From: Capsicum annuum
Lineage: Eukaryota; Streptophyta; Magnoliopsida; Solanales; Solanaceae
DNA: 64,000 nt
Direction of reading: 5' to 3'
NCBI RefSeq assembly: GCF_002878395.1
Contig: NW_025892535.1
Location: forward strand, 23,587 to 87,586
Positions 1 to 10,284 of the stretch are shown piece after piece (the first letter of the stretch is position 1; every line of letters starts with the position of its first letter). The notes below the pieces were generated by a model. That model ran no database searches. It saw only the letters and a list, made by a program, of their open reading frames with translations, and was not told the origin of the DNA. The position numbers and the translations under genes are program-made.

Positions 1-1677
1 TTTTGCAATAAAGGTTGGGATTTTTTTTATATTCATGGTTGAATAATATTTCTCATGGTTTAATTATGGTTTTTCCTTGTTTTAGTATGATTTTTATTAT
101 TGTGGGATGTATTGTAATAGTAAATGGATTTTGGAAAACTATGGAATCCCCAAATTACTTGGTCATGGTCTTGAAACTTATGTGCCCTCAACCGGTTTGT
201 GAAATTGCTTAGTAATATGATTTTATCACATAGTTTGACTATTCTTGGAACCCTTACATAGCATAAATGGTAATAGAACTTGAATTGATTTGGATTAATT
301 TAAAATGATTTTGGAAAGGCCTTGGTTGCCATCGTATTGGTTTAATGGGATATGGTGGAGTCTAATTTTAGTTTATTGGTTTTACAAGGCATAAGGAACT
401 AGAATTGCAAGATCTAAATCTGATATAACGATACCAACAGTTAATGTCTAATTAAAATACTCCTTGGTAAATGGTTTTAATATGGGCTTAAAGGGGAGTA
501 TAGCAAAGTCGTAAAAGGTGGAGGTTTCGGGGGGACCGATATTAAAAACTTATGTTTGTCGATGTGAGGTTTGGTCATGGTGACCATGTGCATAATGTTA
601 CACTATATAATTTGGGAGATGTACTAGTCATCCCTGGTTTTATCCGGTACATATGGCTAACATGGATTGGAGCCCTTTTAGTAGGGTGAGCTGATCCCAT
701 ATAGCCCATAGGTGCCTTTAGGATGGCAGAGCTACACAACCTAGGTAAAGGTTTTCAATGCCTGCTAACCTTGTTTCCTATCTCTACATGATATATATGT
801 ATAATGTGATTGTATATGGTTATCTGAATTAGTTTTGAATGATGGATTTATTTAATCTTTATCCCTAAGTACAATCCATAGTTCACTCCGCTAACTGTCT
901 ACGAGAACTGTATCCCATATGATGTAGAAACCGGCCATACAACCATTTCTTATGCTCAGTGACTTGGTTTCAGGAAAAGCTTTAAGTCAGATTAAAGTGG
1001 TAAGCTTTCATACTTCAAAAGACTCCATTTCATGCTATGGATTTCCTTTCATTATTATTATTTCTTTTGTTTTGGTTTTGGCTATGGTTGGGGGTATGTT
1101 CTGATCAGAGGTTCTTTGATTCCAGTTAGAGGCTTTGTCGGACTAATATATACATCAGCGGTGTCAGTATTAGTGTTAGCATTGGTATTGGTATTGAAAT
1201 TGGGATTGGTATTAGTTTTACACGTGGTTATGGTTGTTTGGTCATAGTTATAGACTTAACTATTTGTCTTTAATTTTATACTATCTTATTTTGGTATATG
1301 TTTAGAATTCATCCAACATGGGGTGCAGGGAGGTTAATGGTTAGGTATTCGGGGTGGTATCCGGTCCTGACTGGACTTGAAATACTCAAAATTACTAAGA
1401 CTTGGTTTAGGTTATGTCACTAGTGAAGAAGGATGTCTGATCTCAGGAAGACTACTGAAGCATACTCTTATAGGCTATGTTCTTGAAGACATGCCTTATG
1501 AGAAACTAATAGAGAACTATGTGGTGAATTTGTTAAATTTTTTTATGAAGCTCCGTAGTCTCTACCATGTTGCTTACTTTATTTTCCACCTCAAAATAGT
1601 TGTTGATCAAGACCTATTAATCTATTTTGGGTCTTATCTTCATCATAACAAACTGTTCAAGGGATTTTCAAAGTCAA
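1..1677. other. Unclassified AT-rich region, faintly LTR-like
   Basis: I recognise no gene here. The stretch resembles the non-coding body of a plant LTR: around 560-760 there is a block with a 13-bp palindrome CATGGTGACCATG (about 576-588), followed by short GC-richer phrases of the kind seen in the R/U5 part of the other LTRs in this window. Around 1160-1215 the word TTGGTATTGG is repeated. The only longish open frame (1377-1742) has no motif I know and runs across the junction into the A-type LTR at 1678, so I do not call it a gene. No LTR end or primer site is visible. Confidence 0.3.
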
Positions 1678-2938
1678 AGCAGTTATTAGTTTTTTTTTCA
1701 TGTTTAGATTTAGTATCATATGTCAACCAATCACAATTTTGATAAATTAATCTTAAGGCCTGGGATTTTCAAAGTAAGAATTTGTACAGTGAGTGTCATT
1801 AGATTTGTACTCTTATGGGTATTAAATATTTGGAAAGATTAGAACCATTCAGAAGCTTTACGAAAGGGCAAGGCCTTTGCAAATTAGCTTGTATTTGGAT
1901 TATTTGGTTGAGGTAGGTTACGATTTAATTAGAGATTAGAATTGATTTAATTGTGTGTATACTCCTAAATTGGGTGCTTGTTGATGGGTATTCAGACACA
2001 CTTAAATTTGATGATATTTGAATTTTTGAGACATGAATAAATAATTATTGAAAATTTACTTGATTGAATTGTCTTAGAATTGTCTTATGACTTTAAGTGT
2101 ACTTATAAACTTAGCACATTGTATTTTATCTTAAGAGGTGGTGCAAATTTGATAAAACATACCTATTACTTATTTATGGAGTATCGAATACCATGCCGGT
2201 AAGAATATGATATTCATATTACTTATTTATGGATAATTGGGTACCACGTCGGTATGTATGTGATATAGATATTACTTGTTTAAGGAGGATCAGGTACCAT
2301 GACGGTATGAATATAATATTGATATTACTTATTTATGGAGGATCGGGTACCATGCCGGTACGAATATGATATTGATATTACTTGTTTATGGAGGATTAGG
2401 TACCACACCAGTATTGATATTCCCTATAAGTCATGACTAGTTGGGTAAAAATAAGTCCCTTAGCATGTGTGTACATATTTATGTTGAATTTGAGAAGTTG
2501 TATGAGTTATTAACAAGATAACGAGCTAATAGTGTTCTAATTGCGAGGTTTAGAAGGATGCGATTGTTACTTATGATGTTGTTGTTGACTCTATGGTTGA
2601 TACTCTTGATGGTTATGTGGCTTATTTGTAAGCACTAATTGACCAGTTATTGATGTGTTGTTGATTCATGGAAAACTTGTTATGTGACGATGCTTGTCTA
2701 CTTGTTATTTGATTTATGTTGTGTACATGCTATTAAATTGAGTTGGCGTATGATACCTACTAGTATATAGTGGTTTGTATTGATACTACCCTATAATCTT
2801 TTTTTGTTGAGTATAGAAATTATTTCAGAGGCTCATACATGACCTTACCTATAGAGTTTGATAGCAGATCTTGATCCTAAGGTGAGCATTTTATGTCCAG
2901 GCTACCATGAGTCATCCTATTTGTTCTTATCCTTCTTT
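1678..2938 (+). repeat. A+ 5' LTR fragment
   Basis: This sequence matches, on the opposite strand, 4980-5960 of the A- 3' LTR, and on the same strand 15262-16192 of the A+ 3' LTR. It covers roughly the last 60% of the LTR. It contains the 54-bp tandem array and the U5-side text that recurs near 16160 and 15130. Its left part is missing before 1678. At about 2938 it fuses directly to integrase-coding sequence, so the LTR end, primer site and most of the internal region are deleted. Confidence 0.7.
2162..2415 (+). repeat. 54-bp tandem repeat in A+ 5' LTR
   Basis: About 4.7 copies of a 54-bp unit, with starts near 2171, 2224, 2277, 2330 and 2383. Each unit carries an imperfect palindrome of the form GTACCATGCCGGTAC followed by an AT-rich arm. 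The same unit recurs in the two other LTR copies of this family with different copy number. Confidence 0.85.
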
Positions 2939-3585
2939 TGGGGTTTGATTCTTGTGAGGTGATATCATGGAGTAATGATCTGTTGAGAGACTCATTAGAG
3001 AAGGATAGGTTCATCTAGGAGTAACTTATAGCAACTCAAAGCAGGCAGAAAGAGTATGTGGATCGTAAAGTAAGAGATATGCACATTATGGAGGGTGAGC
3101 AAGTGTTGCTCAAAGTATCACCCATGAAATGTGTCATGCATTTTGGGAAGAGAGGTAAGCTTAGTCATAGATTTATTGGGCCATTTGAGATTCTTTAGCG
3201 TGTGGAGCTGGTGGCCTATAGATTGGCATTACCTCCGAGCTTGTCGGGAGTTTATCCTGTGTTTTATGTATATATGTTAAATAAGTTTCATGGTGGTGGT
3301 AACTATATAATTCATTGTGATTCGGTCTTGTTAGATGGAAATCTCTCTTATGAAGAGGAACCTATTGCTATTCTTAATAGAGATGTTCGTAAGTTGAGAA
3401 CTAAGGAAGCTACGTCTGTAAAGGTCTAGTGGAAGAATCTTCCTATTGAGGAGGCCACTTGGGAGACCGAAGCAAACATGCGTAGAAAGTATCTGCATCT
3501 TTTGTTAATTCAGGTAATTTCTTATTTCCCCTTCTTGTATCTTGTTTTCCCTTTAGGGATGAACGGTTGTTTAATTGGTATCTGA
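2939..3585 (+). pseudogene. A+ integrase C-terminus and chromodomain-like tail
   Basis: The plus strand encodes the end of a Ty3/gypsy chromovirus integrase: a Q-R/K-rich linker into a VSPMK-like motif near 3110-3130, the GPFEIL segment near 3180, an LPPSLSGVYPVFYVYML segment (3229-3279) and the chromodomain-like end (VKV, a stop at 3427, then W..LPIEEATWE and a Y..L tail to about 3505). In-frame stops at about 3198 (TAG) and 3427 (TAG) break it. It aligns with the A- tail at 7155-7640 on the other strand. About 75 bp of non-coding sequence separates it from the LTR start at 3586. It is a relic without catalytic residues. Confidence 0.85.
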
Positions 3586-4813
3586 TGTAACGACCCTCTG
3601 AGTCATTTTTGAAATTTTTGTATCTCTTATTTTTTATCTCTTCTCATAGTTTATGTATGTGATTTATGACTCACGGGGATGGGTAGTATCAATTTTTGAG
3701 ATGTACGGAAGTGATTTAAGTCATTTGTTGGGTTATTGAGTTGAGAAAGTTAAGCTTGATCACATTCAACTTTGGATTAAGATGTCCTCGATTTAGTATT
3801 TTAATATTTTCAATAGGTTTGGAATATATTTTTTGCTTAAAATATATATTTGATTTATTTTTATGGGATCTTAGATAAATTTCGAAGATTTACTAAAAGT
3901 ATTGGGTATTTTAGATTACTAGTTTAATTAGTGGGTTAATGGGTAGAAACCACAACTATTTCCTATATCACATAACCCACGTCTAATTTAATAAAAAGTA
4001 ATGTTAACTCCTCTGTATAACAACAACAACTGAAATACAAGAGAATTCTTTGAGAAGCTTGGACTGTGCAGCTTCAGGCAAAATTTCAGGTGAGCTCTCT
4101 AATTTTAATGGCTTCTAGAATTCATAATAATTTTCTCAAGGTCGGTTGTATAATATTAGTGGTTCTTTTGTTCATATTGACCTAAGAAACAAGGCTATGA
4201 TGAAGAAATTATGGTCTAATGATTGGCATTATGCCGAGATGATAATTTCTCGTTATTAGGTCATAATGGTATGGAGTAAATGGAATCCTACGGTGAAATA
4301 TAGTAGTATGTAACCTGTATACTAGGAAGTCATTGTTATAACATCTTAACATTCATAATGTTAGTTATTTTTATATTACAATAGACGTTTTACTTGAACG
4401 TTAGTCTTCTTTTGGAAATTTCAGGAAAATCCGCAGCCGCTACACCCTTTGGATGTGTGCACTGGGTAACCCCCCCCCCCCCCCTATGCATAGCCTGCAA
4501 GTAACATCAGGGGTTTTTAACCGTACTAGGCAAGCCCGGTGCGATAGGCTCGACTCAAAGGCCCTACTTGGGAATCGATCCCAGGTAGTTGTGGTGGGTT
4601 TTCAATCCCCGACCAGTGAGCCATACCACAAGGGTGCACTTGAACATTAGCCCTAATAAAGATAAAATCTAATTATAAGTTAATGATGACAAATGATAGG
4701 GTGGCTTGTCATTGGTTAATCCAAGATTGTATGTATACTAAATAATGGTAAGTTGTACTTATAAAGTACTGTAGTTATTGGTTTTGTTTCACGTATAGCT
4801 TTAGTTTATCATA
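3586..4813 (+). repeat. A+ 3' LTR, first part
   Basis: It starts TGTAACGACCC directly after the integrase tail and matches the A- 3' LTR (7044 downward) on the other strand. A SINE interrupts it at 4409-4637. At 4807-4813 the word TATCATA marks an abrupt switch into inverted A- LTR sequence. The TATA box of the A- copy (6608-6615) is mutated here near 4014-4020. Confidence 0.8.
4392..4654 (-). mobile_element. tRNA-derived SINE with target-site duplication
   Basis: The body is about 4409-4637, read on the minus strand. It has a pol III internal promoter: an A box TGGCTCACTGG (complement of 4613-4623) and a B box GGATCGATTCC (complement of 4571-4581), with starts 42 bp apart. The flanks are an imperfect direct repeat, ACTTGAACGTTAGTCTT at 4392-4408 and ACTTGAACATTAGCCCT at 4638-4654, which occurs once in the uninterrupted A- copy near 6210-6235. 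A run of 15 C lies at 4470-4484. It carries no protein. I cannot name the SINE family. Confidence 0.85.
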
Positions 4814-5177
4814 GGCTAACTCAATTTAATAGCATGTATACAACATAAATCAAATAAAAAGTAAACAAGCATAGTCAAATAACAAGTATACAATGAATCA
4901 ACGATACATCAATAACATGTCAAACGGTTCTTACAAACAAGCCACATAACCATCAAGAGTATCAACCATACTGTAAATATCCATAGAGTCAACAACAATA
5001 TCAGAAGTAACAACCACATCCTTCTAAACCTCACAATTAGAATGCCATTAGCTCATTATCTGCTTAATAACTCATACAACCTCTCAAATTCAACACAAAT
5101 ATGTACACACATGCTAAGAGACTTATTTTTGTCCAACTAGTCATGACTTGCAGGGAACAATCTATGTTCATACACTG

Positions 5178-5510
5178 TACTGGCCCGGTACCTGATCCTC
5201 CATAAACAAGTAATATCAATATCATATTCGTACCGATGTGGTACCCTATCTTCCATAAACAGGTAATATTAATATCATATTCGTACTGACATGGTATATC
5301 AATATCATATTCGTACTGGCGTGGCACCCTATCCTCCATAAACAAGTAATATCAATATCATATTCGTACCAACGTGGTACCCGATCCTCCATAAACAAGT
5401 AATATCAATATCATATTCGTAACGGCGTTACCCAATCCTCCATAAAAAATTAATATCAATATCATATTTGTACCGGTGTGGTAACCGGATCCTTTATAAA
5501 TAAGTAATAG
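5178..5510 (-). repeat. 54-bp tandem repeat in A- 3' LTR
   Basis: About six copies of the family's 54-bp unit on the minus strand, one of them shortened near 5290-5310. This array is longer than those at 2162-2415 and 15552-15806. Confidence 0.85.
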
Positions 5511-6020
5511 GTATGTTTTATTAAATTCATACTACCTCTCAGGATACAATGCGATGTACTAAGTTTACAAGTACACTTAAATTCATAAGACAATTCCATC
5601 AAGTAAATTTTTAATAATTATTTATACATGTCTCAACAATTCAAATATCATCAAATTCAAGTGTTTCCGAATATCAATCAACAAGCATCCAATTTAGGAG
5701 CATACACCCAATTAAATTGAGTCTAAACTTCAATTAAATCGTAACCTACTTCAACTAAAGAATCCAAATACAAGCAAATTTACAAAGGTTTTGTCTTTCT
5801 ATAAAGCTTTTGAATGGTTCAAAACTGTCCAAATATATAATCCTCACAAGAGTACGAATCCAATGATACTCAACTTACAAATTCTTACGCTGAAAATCCC
5901 AGTCCTAAAACCTAATTTATCAAAATTATGATTGGTTGACATATGATAAACTAAATCTAAATATGAAACAAAACCAATAACTGCAGTACTTTATAAGTAT
6001 AACATACCATTATTTAATAT

Positions 6021-6120
6021 NNNNNNNNNNNNNNNNNNNNNNNNNNNNNNNNNNNNNNNNNNNNNNNNNNNNNNNNNNNNNNNNNNNNNNNNNNNNNNNN
6101 NNNNNNNNNNNNNNNNNNNN
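6021..6120. other. Assembly gap (100 N)
   Basis: One hundred N bases. The flanks are AT-rich, with TATATAGATATATATATATA just to the right, so a simple repeat probably blocked assembly. The true length is unknown. Confidence 1.
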
Positions 6121-6605
6121 ATCTGTATATATAGATATATATATATAATCATGGATTAACCAATGACAAGACACCCTATCATTTCTCATCATTAACTTAT
6201 AATTAGCGTTGTCTTTATTAAGACTAACGTTAAAGTAAAACATCTACTGTAATAGAAAAAATAACTAACATTATGAATGTTTAGTTGTTTTAACAATGAC
6301 TTCTTAGTATACAGGTTACGTACTACTGTATTTCACCTTAGGATTCAATTTACTCCATACCATTATGGTCAAATAAAGAGAAATTATCATCTAGGTATAA
6401 TGCCCAATCATTAGGGCATAATCACTTCTTTATATCCTTATTACCTAAGTCAATATGAATAAAAGAACCACTAATACGATACAACTAACTTGAGAAAATT
6501 ATTATGAATTCTAGAAGCCATTAAAATCAAACATCTTACCTGAAATTTTGCCTCAAGCCACATAATCCAAGCTTCACAAAGAATTGTCTTGTATTTTTGT
6601 TGTTG

Positions 6606-6618
6606 TTTTTATATAGAG
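6606..6618 (-). promoter_or_regulatory. Candidate TATA box of the A- LTR
   Basis: The minus strand reads CTCTATATAAAA at this point, about 430 bp into the LTR, followed by a CAACAACAA-rich leader. This fits a plant pol II LTR promoter. The A+ copy has lost it (CTGTATAAC). Confidence 0.5.
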
Positions 6619-7149
6619 GATTTAACCCTACTTTTAATTAAATTAGTCGTGGGTTAAGTGATATATGAAACAGTTGTTGTTTCTATCCATTAACCTACTA
6701 ATTAAACTAGTTATCTAAAATATCCAAAACTTTTTGTAAATCTTCAAAATTTATCAAAAATCTCATAAAAATAAATTAAATATATAATTTGACCAAAAAG
6801 TATATTTCAAACATATTGAAAATATTAAAATACTAAATTGAGGTCATCTTGACTCAAAGTTGCTGTGATCGAGCTTAACTTTCTCAAACTTAATAACCCA
6901 ACTAATAACTTAAATCACTTTTGTACATCTCAAAAACTAATACTACCCATCCCCTTGAGTCATAAATCACATAGACAAAACTACAAAAAGAGCTAAAATA
7001 TGGGAGATGAGAAAAATTCACAAATGACCAAAAGGGTCGTTACATCAGCTACCAATTAATCAATTGTTCATCCCTGAATGGGCAAACAAGATACAAGAAG
7101 GAGAATAAGAAGTTACCTGAATCAAAAAAAGATGTGGATACTTGCTATA

Positions 7150-8590
7150 CAGGTCTACTTCAGTCTCTCAGTGGCCTCCTCAATTGGACGATTGTTCCAT
7201 TGGACCTTTACAGACACAATCTCCTTAGTCCTCAACTTACGGACATCTCTATCAAGAATAGTAACAGGTTCCTCTTTATAAGAGAGGTTTCCATCTAACA
7301 AGAATGAATCCCAATGAATTATGTAGTTACCATCACCATGAAACTTCTTTAACATAGATACATGAAACATAGGATGAACCCTCGATAAGCTCGAAGGCAA
7401 TGCCAATCTATTGGCCACCGGCCCCACATGCTAAAGAATCTCAAATGACCCAATATATCTAGGAGTAAGCTTACCTTGCCTCCCAAAATACATGACACCC
7501 TTCATGGGCAATACTTTGAGCAACACTTGCTCACCCTCTATTAAATGCATATCTCTCACTTTCCTATCCGCATACTCTTTCTTCCTCCTTTAGGCTGCTA
7601 TAAGTTTCTCCTGGATGAGCCTAAGCTTCTCCAATGAGTCTCTCAACAAATCATAACTCCACAGTCTCACCTCAAAGACATAAAAAAAATCCAATGGGAG
7701 ATCTACACCTCCTCCCATATAAAGCCTCAAACGATGCTATATCGATACTCGAATGATAATTGTTATTATATGCAATTTGGCCAAAGGCAGGAACTGATCC
7801 CAATGACCTCTAAAATTCATCACACATGCACGCAGCATATCTTCCAACACCTTAATCATTCGCTCGAACTTTCCATCGTTCTGAGGGTGAAAAGTTGTAT
7901 AAGGTCAAACCTTGAACCCAACTCCTCATGAAACCTCTTCCAAAAGATAGAGGTAAATTGAGTACCCCTATCCGAGATAATAGAAATTGAATCCCCATGC
8001 AATCAAACAATCTTCTTAAGATAAATCTTGGCCAACTTTGTTGCATTATTAGTCACCTTAACTAGAATGAAATGTGCAAACTTATTCAACCTATCCATAG
8101 TAACCCATATGAATAATACTTTCCCAAAGTCTTGGGAAAACCAATAATGAAATCCATAACTATCCTCTTTCCTTATCCTAAGGCTTTGATGCTTATAGTT
8201 TATCTTCTTGCAACTCTAGCTTTTAGCAACAAAATCAATTATATCCCACTTCACTCGACCCCACTAATAATGTTGTATCAAATCACGGTACATCTTAGTC
8301 GCTCCAGGATGTATAGAATACTTCAAACAATAAGTCTCAGCTAGAATAGTAGTAATCAAACCATCAATACGAGGCACACAAACTCACCGCTTTATTCACA
8401 ACACACCCTCACCATTAATAATGGCCTCCTTGGCCTCACCATACTAAACCTTATCATGAATCTTGCTCAATTTAGCATCCTCAAATTATTTAGCCTTGAT
8501 TTAATTAAGAAATGTTTACCTTGCCTCAATGCTGGCTAGAACTCCTCCTCTCTCAATCACCTCTAATCAAATAAGCTTATTAGCTAGAGT
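7150..8590 (-). pseudogene. A- integrase with chromodomain-like tail
   Basis: The minus strand encodes a decayed Ty3/gypsy integrase. The HHCC zinc-binding part is recognisable near 8270-8360 (an HPGATKMY-like motif). The first catalytic Asp region (MDRLNKFAHF) is near 8060-8105, the second (ISDRGTQF) near 7960-7985, and the catalytic Glu lies in the HPQNDGKFERMIKVLE segment near 7845-7895. The chromodomain-like end lies at 7155-7427 (SVKVQW..RPIEEAT). Several stops and frameshifts separate these pieces. The intact enzyme would insert retrotransposon cDNA, and the tail would bind chromatin. Confidence 0.85.
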
Positions 8591-8599
8591 ATAATTCTC

Positions 8600-9504
8600 T
8601 CTATCTAATGGAAACCTGGTAGCATTCAAGTAAGCCAAGCTACCCATACTTGCTGACTTCTGGCTCAATGCATCATCTTCCACATTAACCTTCCCCAGAT
8701 GATATAGAATAGTGATATCATAATCTTTGAGAAACTCCTCCATCTATGCTATCAAAAATTCAAATTCCTCTGCGTGAACACATATGGTAAACTGTAGTGA
8801 TCAGTGAACACTTCACAACAAACCTTATACAAGTAATGTCTCCATATCTTAAGAGAAAAAAATGCAGCACCCAACTCCAATAATGAGTTGAATAATTCTT
8901 CTCATTAGGCTTCAATTGCCTTGAAGCATAAGAAATTAAATTCCTTTCCAGCATAAAAACAACACCTAAACAAGAACGTGAGGCATCATAATAAATAATA
9001 AAATCCTTACCCTCTATCAGCAAGGCAAGAATTAGAGTGGTATTAACCAAGGTCTTGATGTTTTAAAAGCTCTCCTCACACTCATAAGACAGAATAAAAA
9101 GTACATCCTTCTGAGTCAACTGCATCATATGAGTAGTAATAGGGGTAAACCCCTTCACAAACCTATGATACTAAACTTTCTAACCCCATAAAGCTACGAA
9201 CCTCTAACATGGAAGTAGGTATAACTTAATTCATAACTGCTTCAATCTTCTGTGGATCTACTATTTACCATTCCTTCGAAACCGCATGCCCCCAAAAAGG
9301 ATACATATTAAACCAGAATTCACACTTAGAAAACTGTGCATAAAGCTTTTTCTCTTTTAACAAAGATAAAACAATCCTTAAGTGATTCTCATGTTCATCT
9401 TTACACTTAGAATAAAACCGAATATCATTAATAAAGACAATCCTGAAATAATCCAAGTAGGTTTTAAATATCTCATTCATTAAACTCATAAAAGCAGTTG
9501 GGGC
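8600..9504 (-). pseudogene. A- RT C-terminal half and RNase H
   Basis: This part follows solo LTR I. The RT palm motif reads VFIND instead of FIDD (minus strand, about 9430-9445), so one catalytic Asp is replaced by Asn. The RT connection segment (KKLYAQFSKCEFW) lies at about 9310-9360. The RNase H region with YDASRSCLGVVF (about 8960-9000) and [14 protein letters not shown] (about 8905-8945) follows. Stops and frameshifts interrupt both. The other half of RT is at 12065-12385, and the two halves abut when I and one copy of its TSD are set aside. Confidence 0.85.
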
Positions 9505-9732
9505 ATTAGTATAATACCCCGATCATTCCTTAAGCCTAAATCTGTCCTTTTGAATGGATATGTATGACTTCCAAAGTGATTAATGTTTAAAAAATGATGT
9601 ATTCCTCTAATTTACACTTTTTTTCATGTATATACTTGAATAAGCTTTCCATCGATACCAATTTCATCAAAATCTAACATCGAACGAAGGAGTTATGGCC
9701 GTTTTACTAAATGGTATCAAAACGCCCAGGTT

Positions 9733-10072
9733 TGACGGTTGACCTGGTAGACCGTCAGGTCCTTGGTGGACAGTCAAGTGTCCCACCAAGACAAGGCAGT
9801 AGCTCTTTTTTTGGGATGTTGTGTAACGGTTAAAGTGGTAGACTGTCACAAAGTTGACGGACCGTCAAGGTGTACGTCAGACCAAGACAGAATGTCTCAT
9901 TTTGGGCCCTCAGGTGATGGACGACTTGGTGGACCATCACTTTTTTGATGGACCGTCAGGTCATCCTTCACGTCAAGGCAGAACGTTCCAGTTTTTGTGT
10001 TCAAGTGACGAACGACTTGGTGGATCGTCAGTCTCTTTGATGGACCGTCAGGTCGACCATCACAGGCCCCGA
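9733..10072 (+). repeat. GC-rich palindromic repeat block in LTR I
   Basis: The words GACCGTCA and TGATGGACCGTCAGGTC recur about ten times in direct and inverted order, in an otherwise AT-rich LTR. The block begins about 220 bp from the LTR start. Confidence 0.7.
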
Positions 10073-10129
10073 TCAATAATTTTCAACTCTTTTCAAAAGG
10101 AAATTTTGGTTATTTCTGCTCCTTTTAAT

Positions 10130-10132
<3 letters not shown>

Positions 10133-10176
<44 letters not shown>
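10133..10176. repeat. TA dinucleotide microsatellite
   Basis: An uninterrupted run of 22 TA units, followed within 10 bp by an assembly gap. Its true length is uncertain. Confidence 0.95.
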
Positions 10177-10179
<3 letters not shown>

Positions 10180-10184
10180 GATAA

Positions 10185-10284
10185 NNNNNNNNNNNNNNNN
10201 NNNNNNNNNNNNNNNNNNNNNNNNNNNNNNNNNNNNNNNNNNNNNNNNNNNNNNNNNNNNNNNNNNNNNNNNNNNNNNNNNNNN
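10185..10284. other. Assembly gap (100 N)
   Basis: One hundred N bases inside solo LTR I, next to the TA microsatellite. The real length is unknown. Confidence 1.

Larger units (their letters stand above)
4807..7044 (-). repeat. A- 3' LTR (lacks its last ~470 bp)
   Basis: On the minus strand it starts TGTAACGACCC at 7044 and runs to 4807, where it breaks off at TATCATA. It contains a TATA box, a 54-bp tandem array, and a 100-N assembly gap at 6021-6120. The missing last part of the LTR is the part present at 14774-15257. Confidence 0.8.

Noticed and set aside
1377..1742. A 121-codon open frame that might be a small gene
   Set aside because: No recognisable motif, atypical composition, and its last 65 bp lie in A-type LTR sequence.
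2162..2415. CRISPR-like array
   Set aside because: The unit is repeated end to end with no variable spacers, inside a plant LTR.
4571..4623. A tRNA gene, suggested by A and B boxes
   Set aside because: The flanking sequence cannot form a cloverleaf that I can draw, and the TSD and long non-tRNA body indicate a SINE.
4453..4650. A 65-codon open frame
   Set aside because: It lies wholly within the SINE and its TSD and includes the C15 run.
10133..10180. Coding frames made of Tyr-Ile repeats on both strands
   Set aside because: They are translations of the TA microsatellite and run into an assembly gap.
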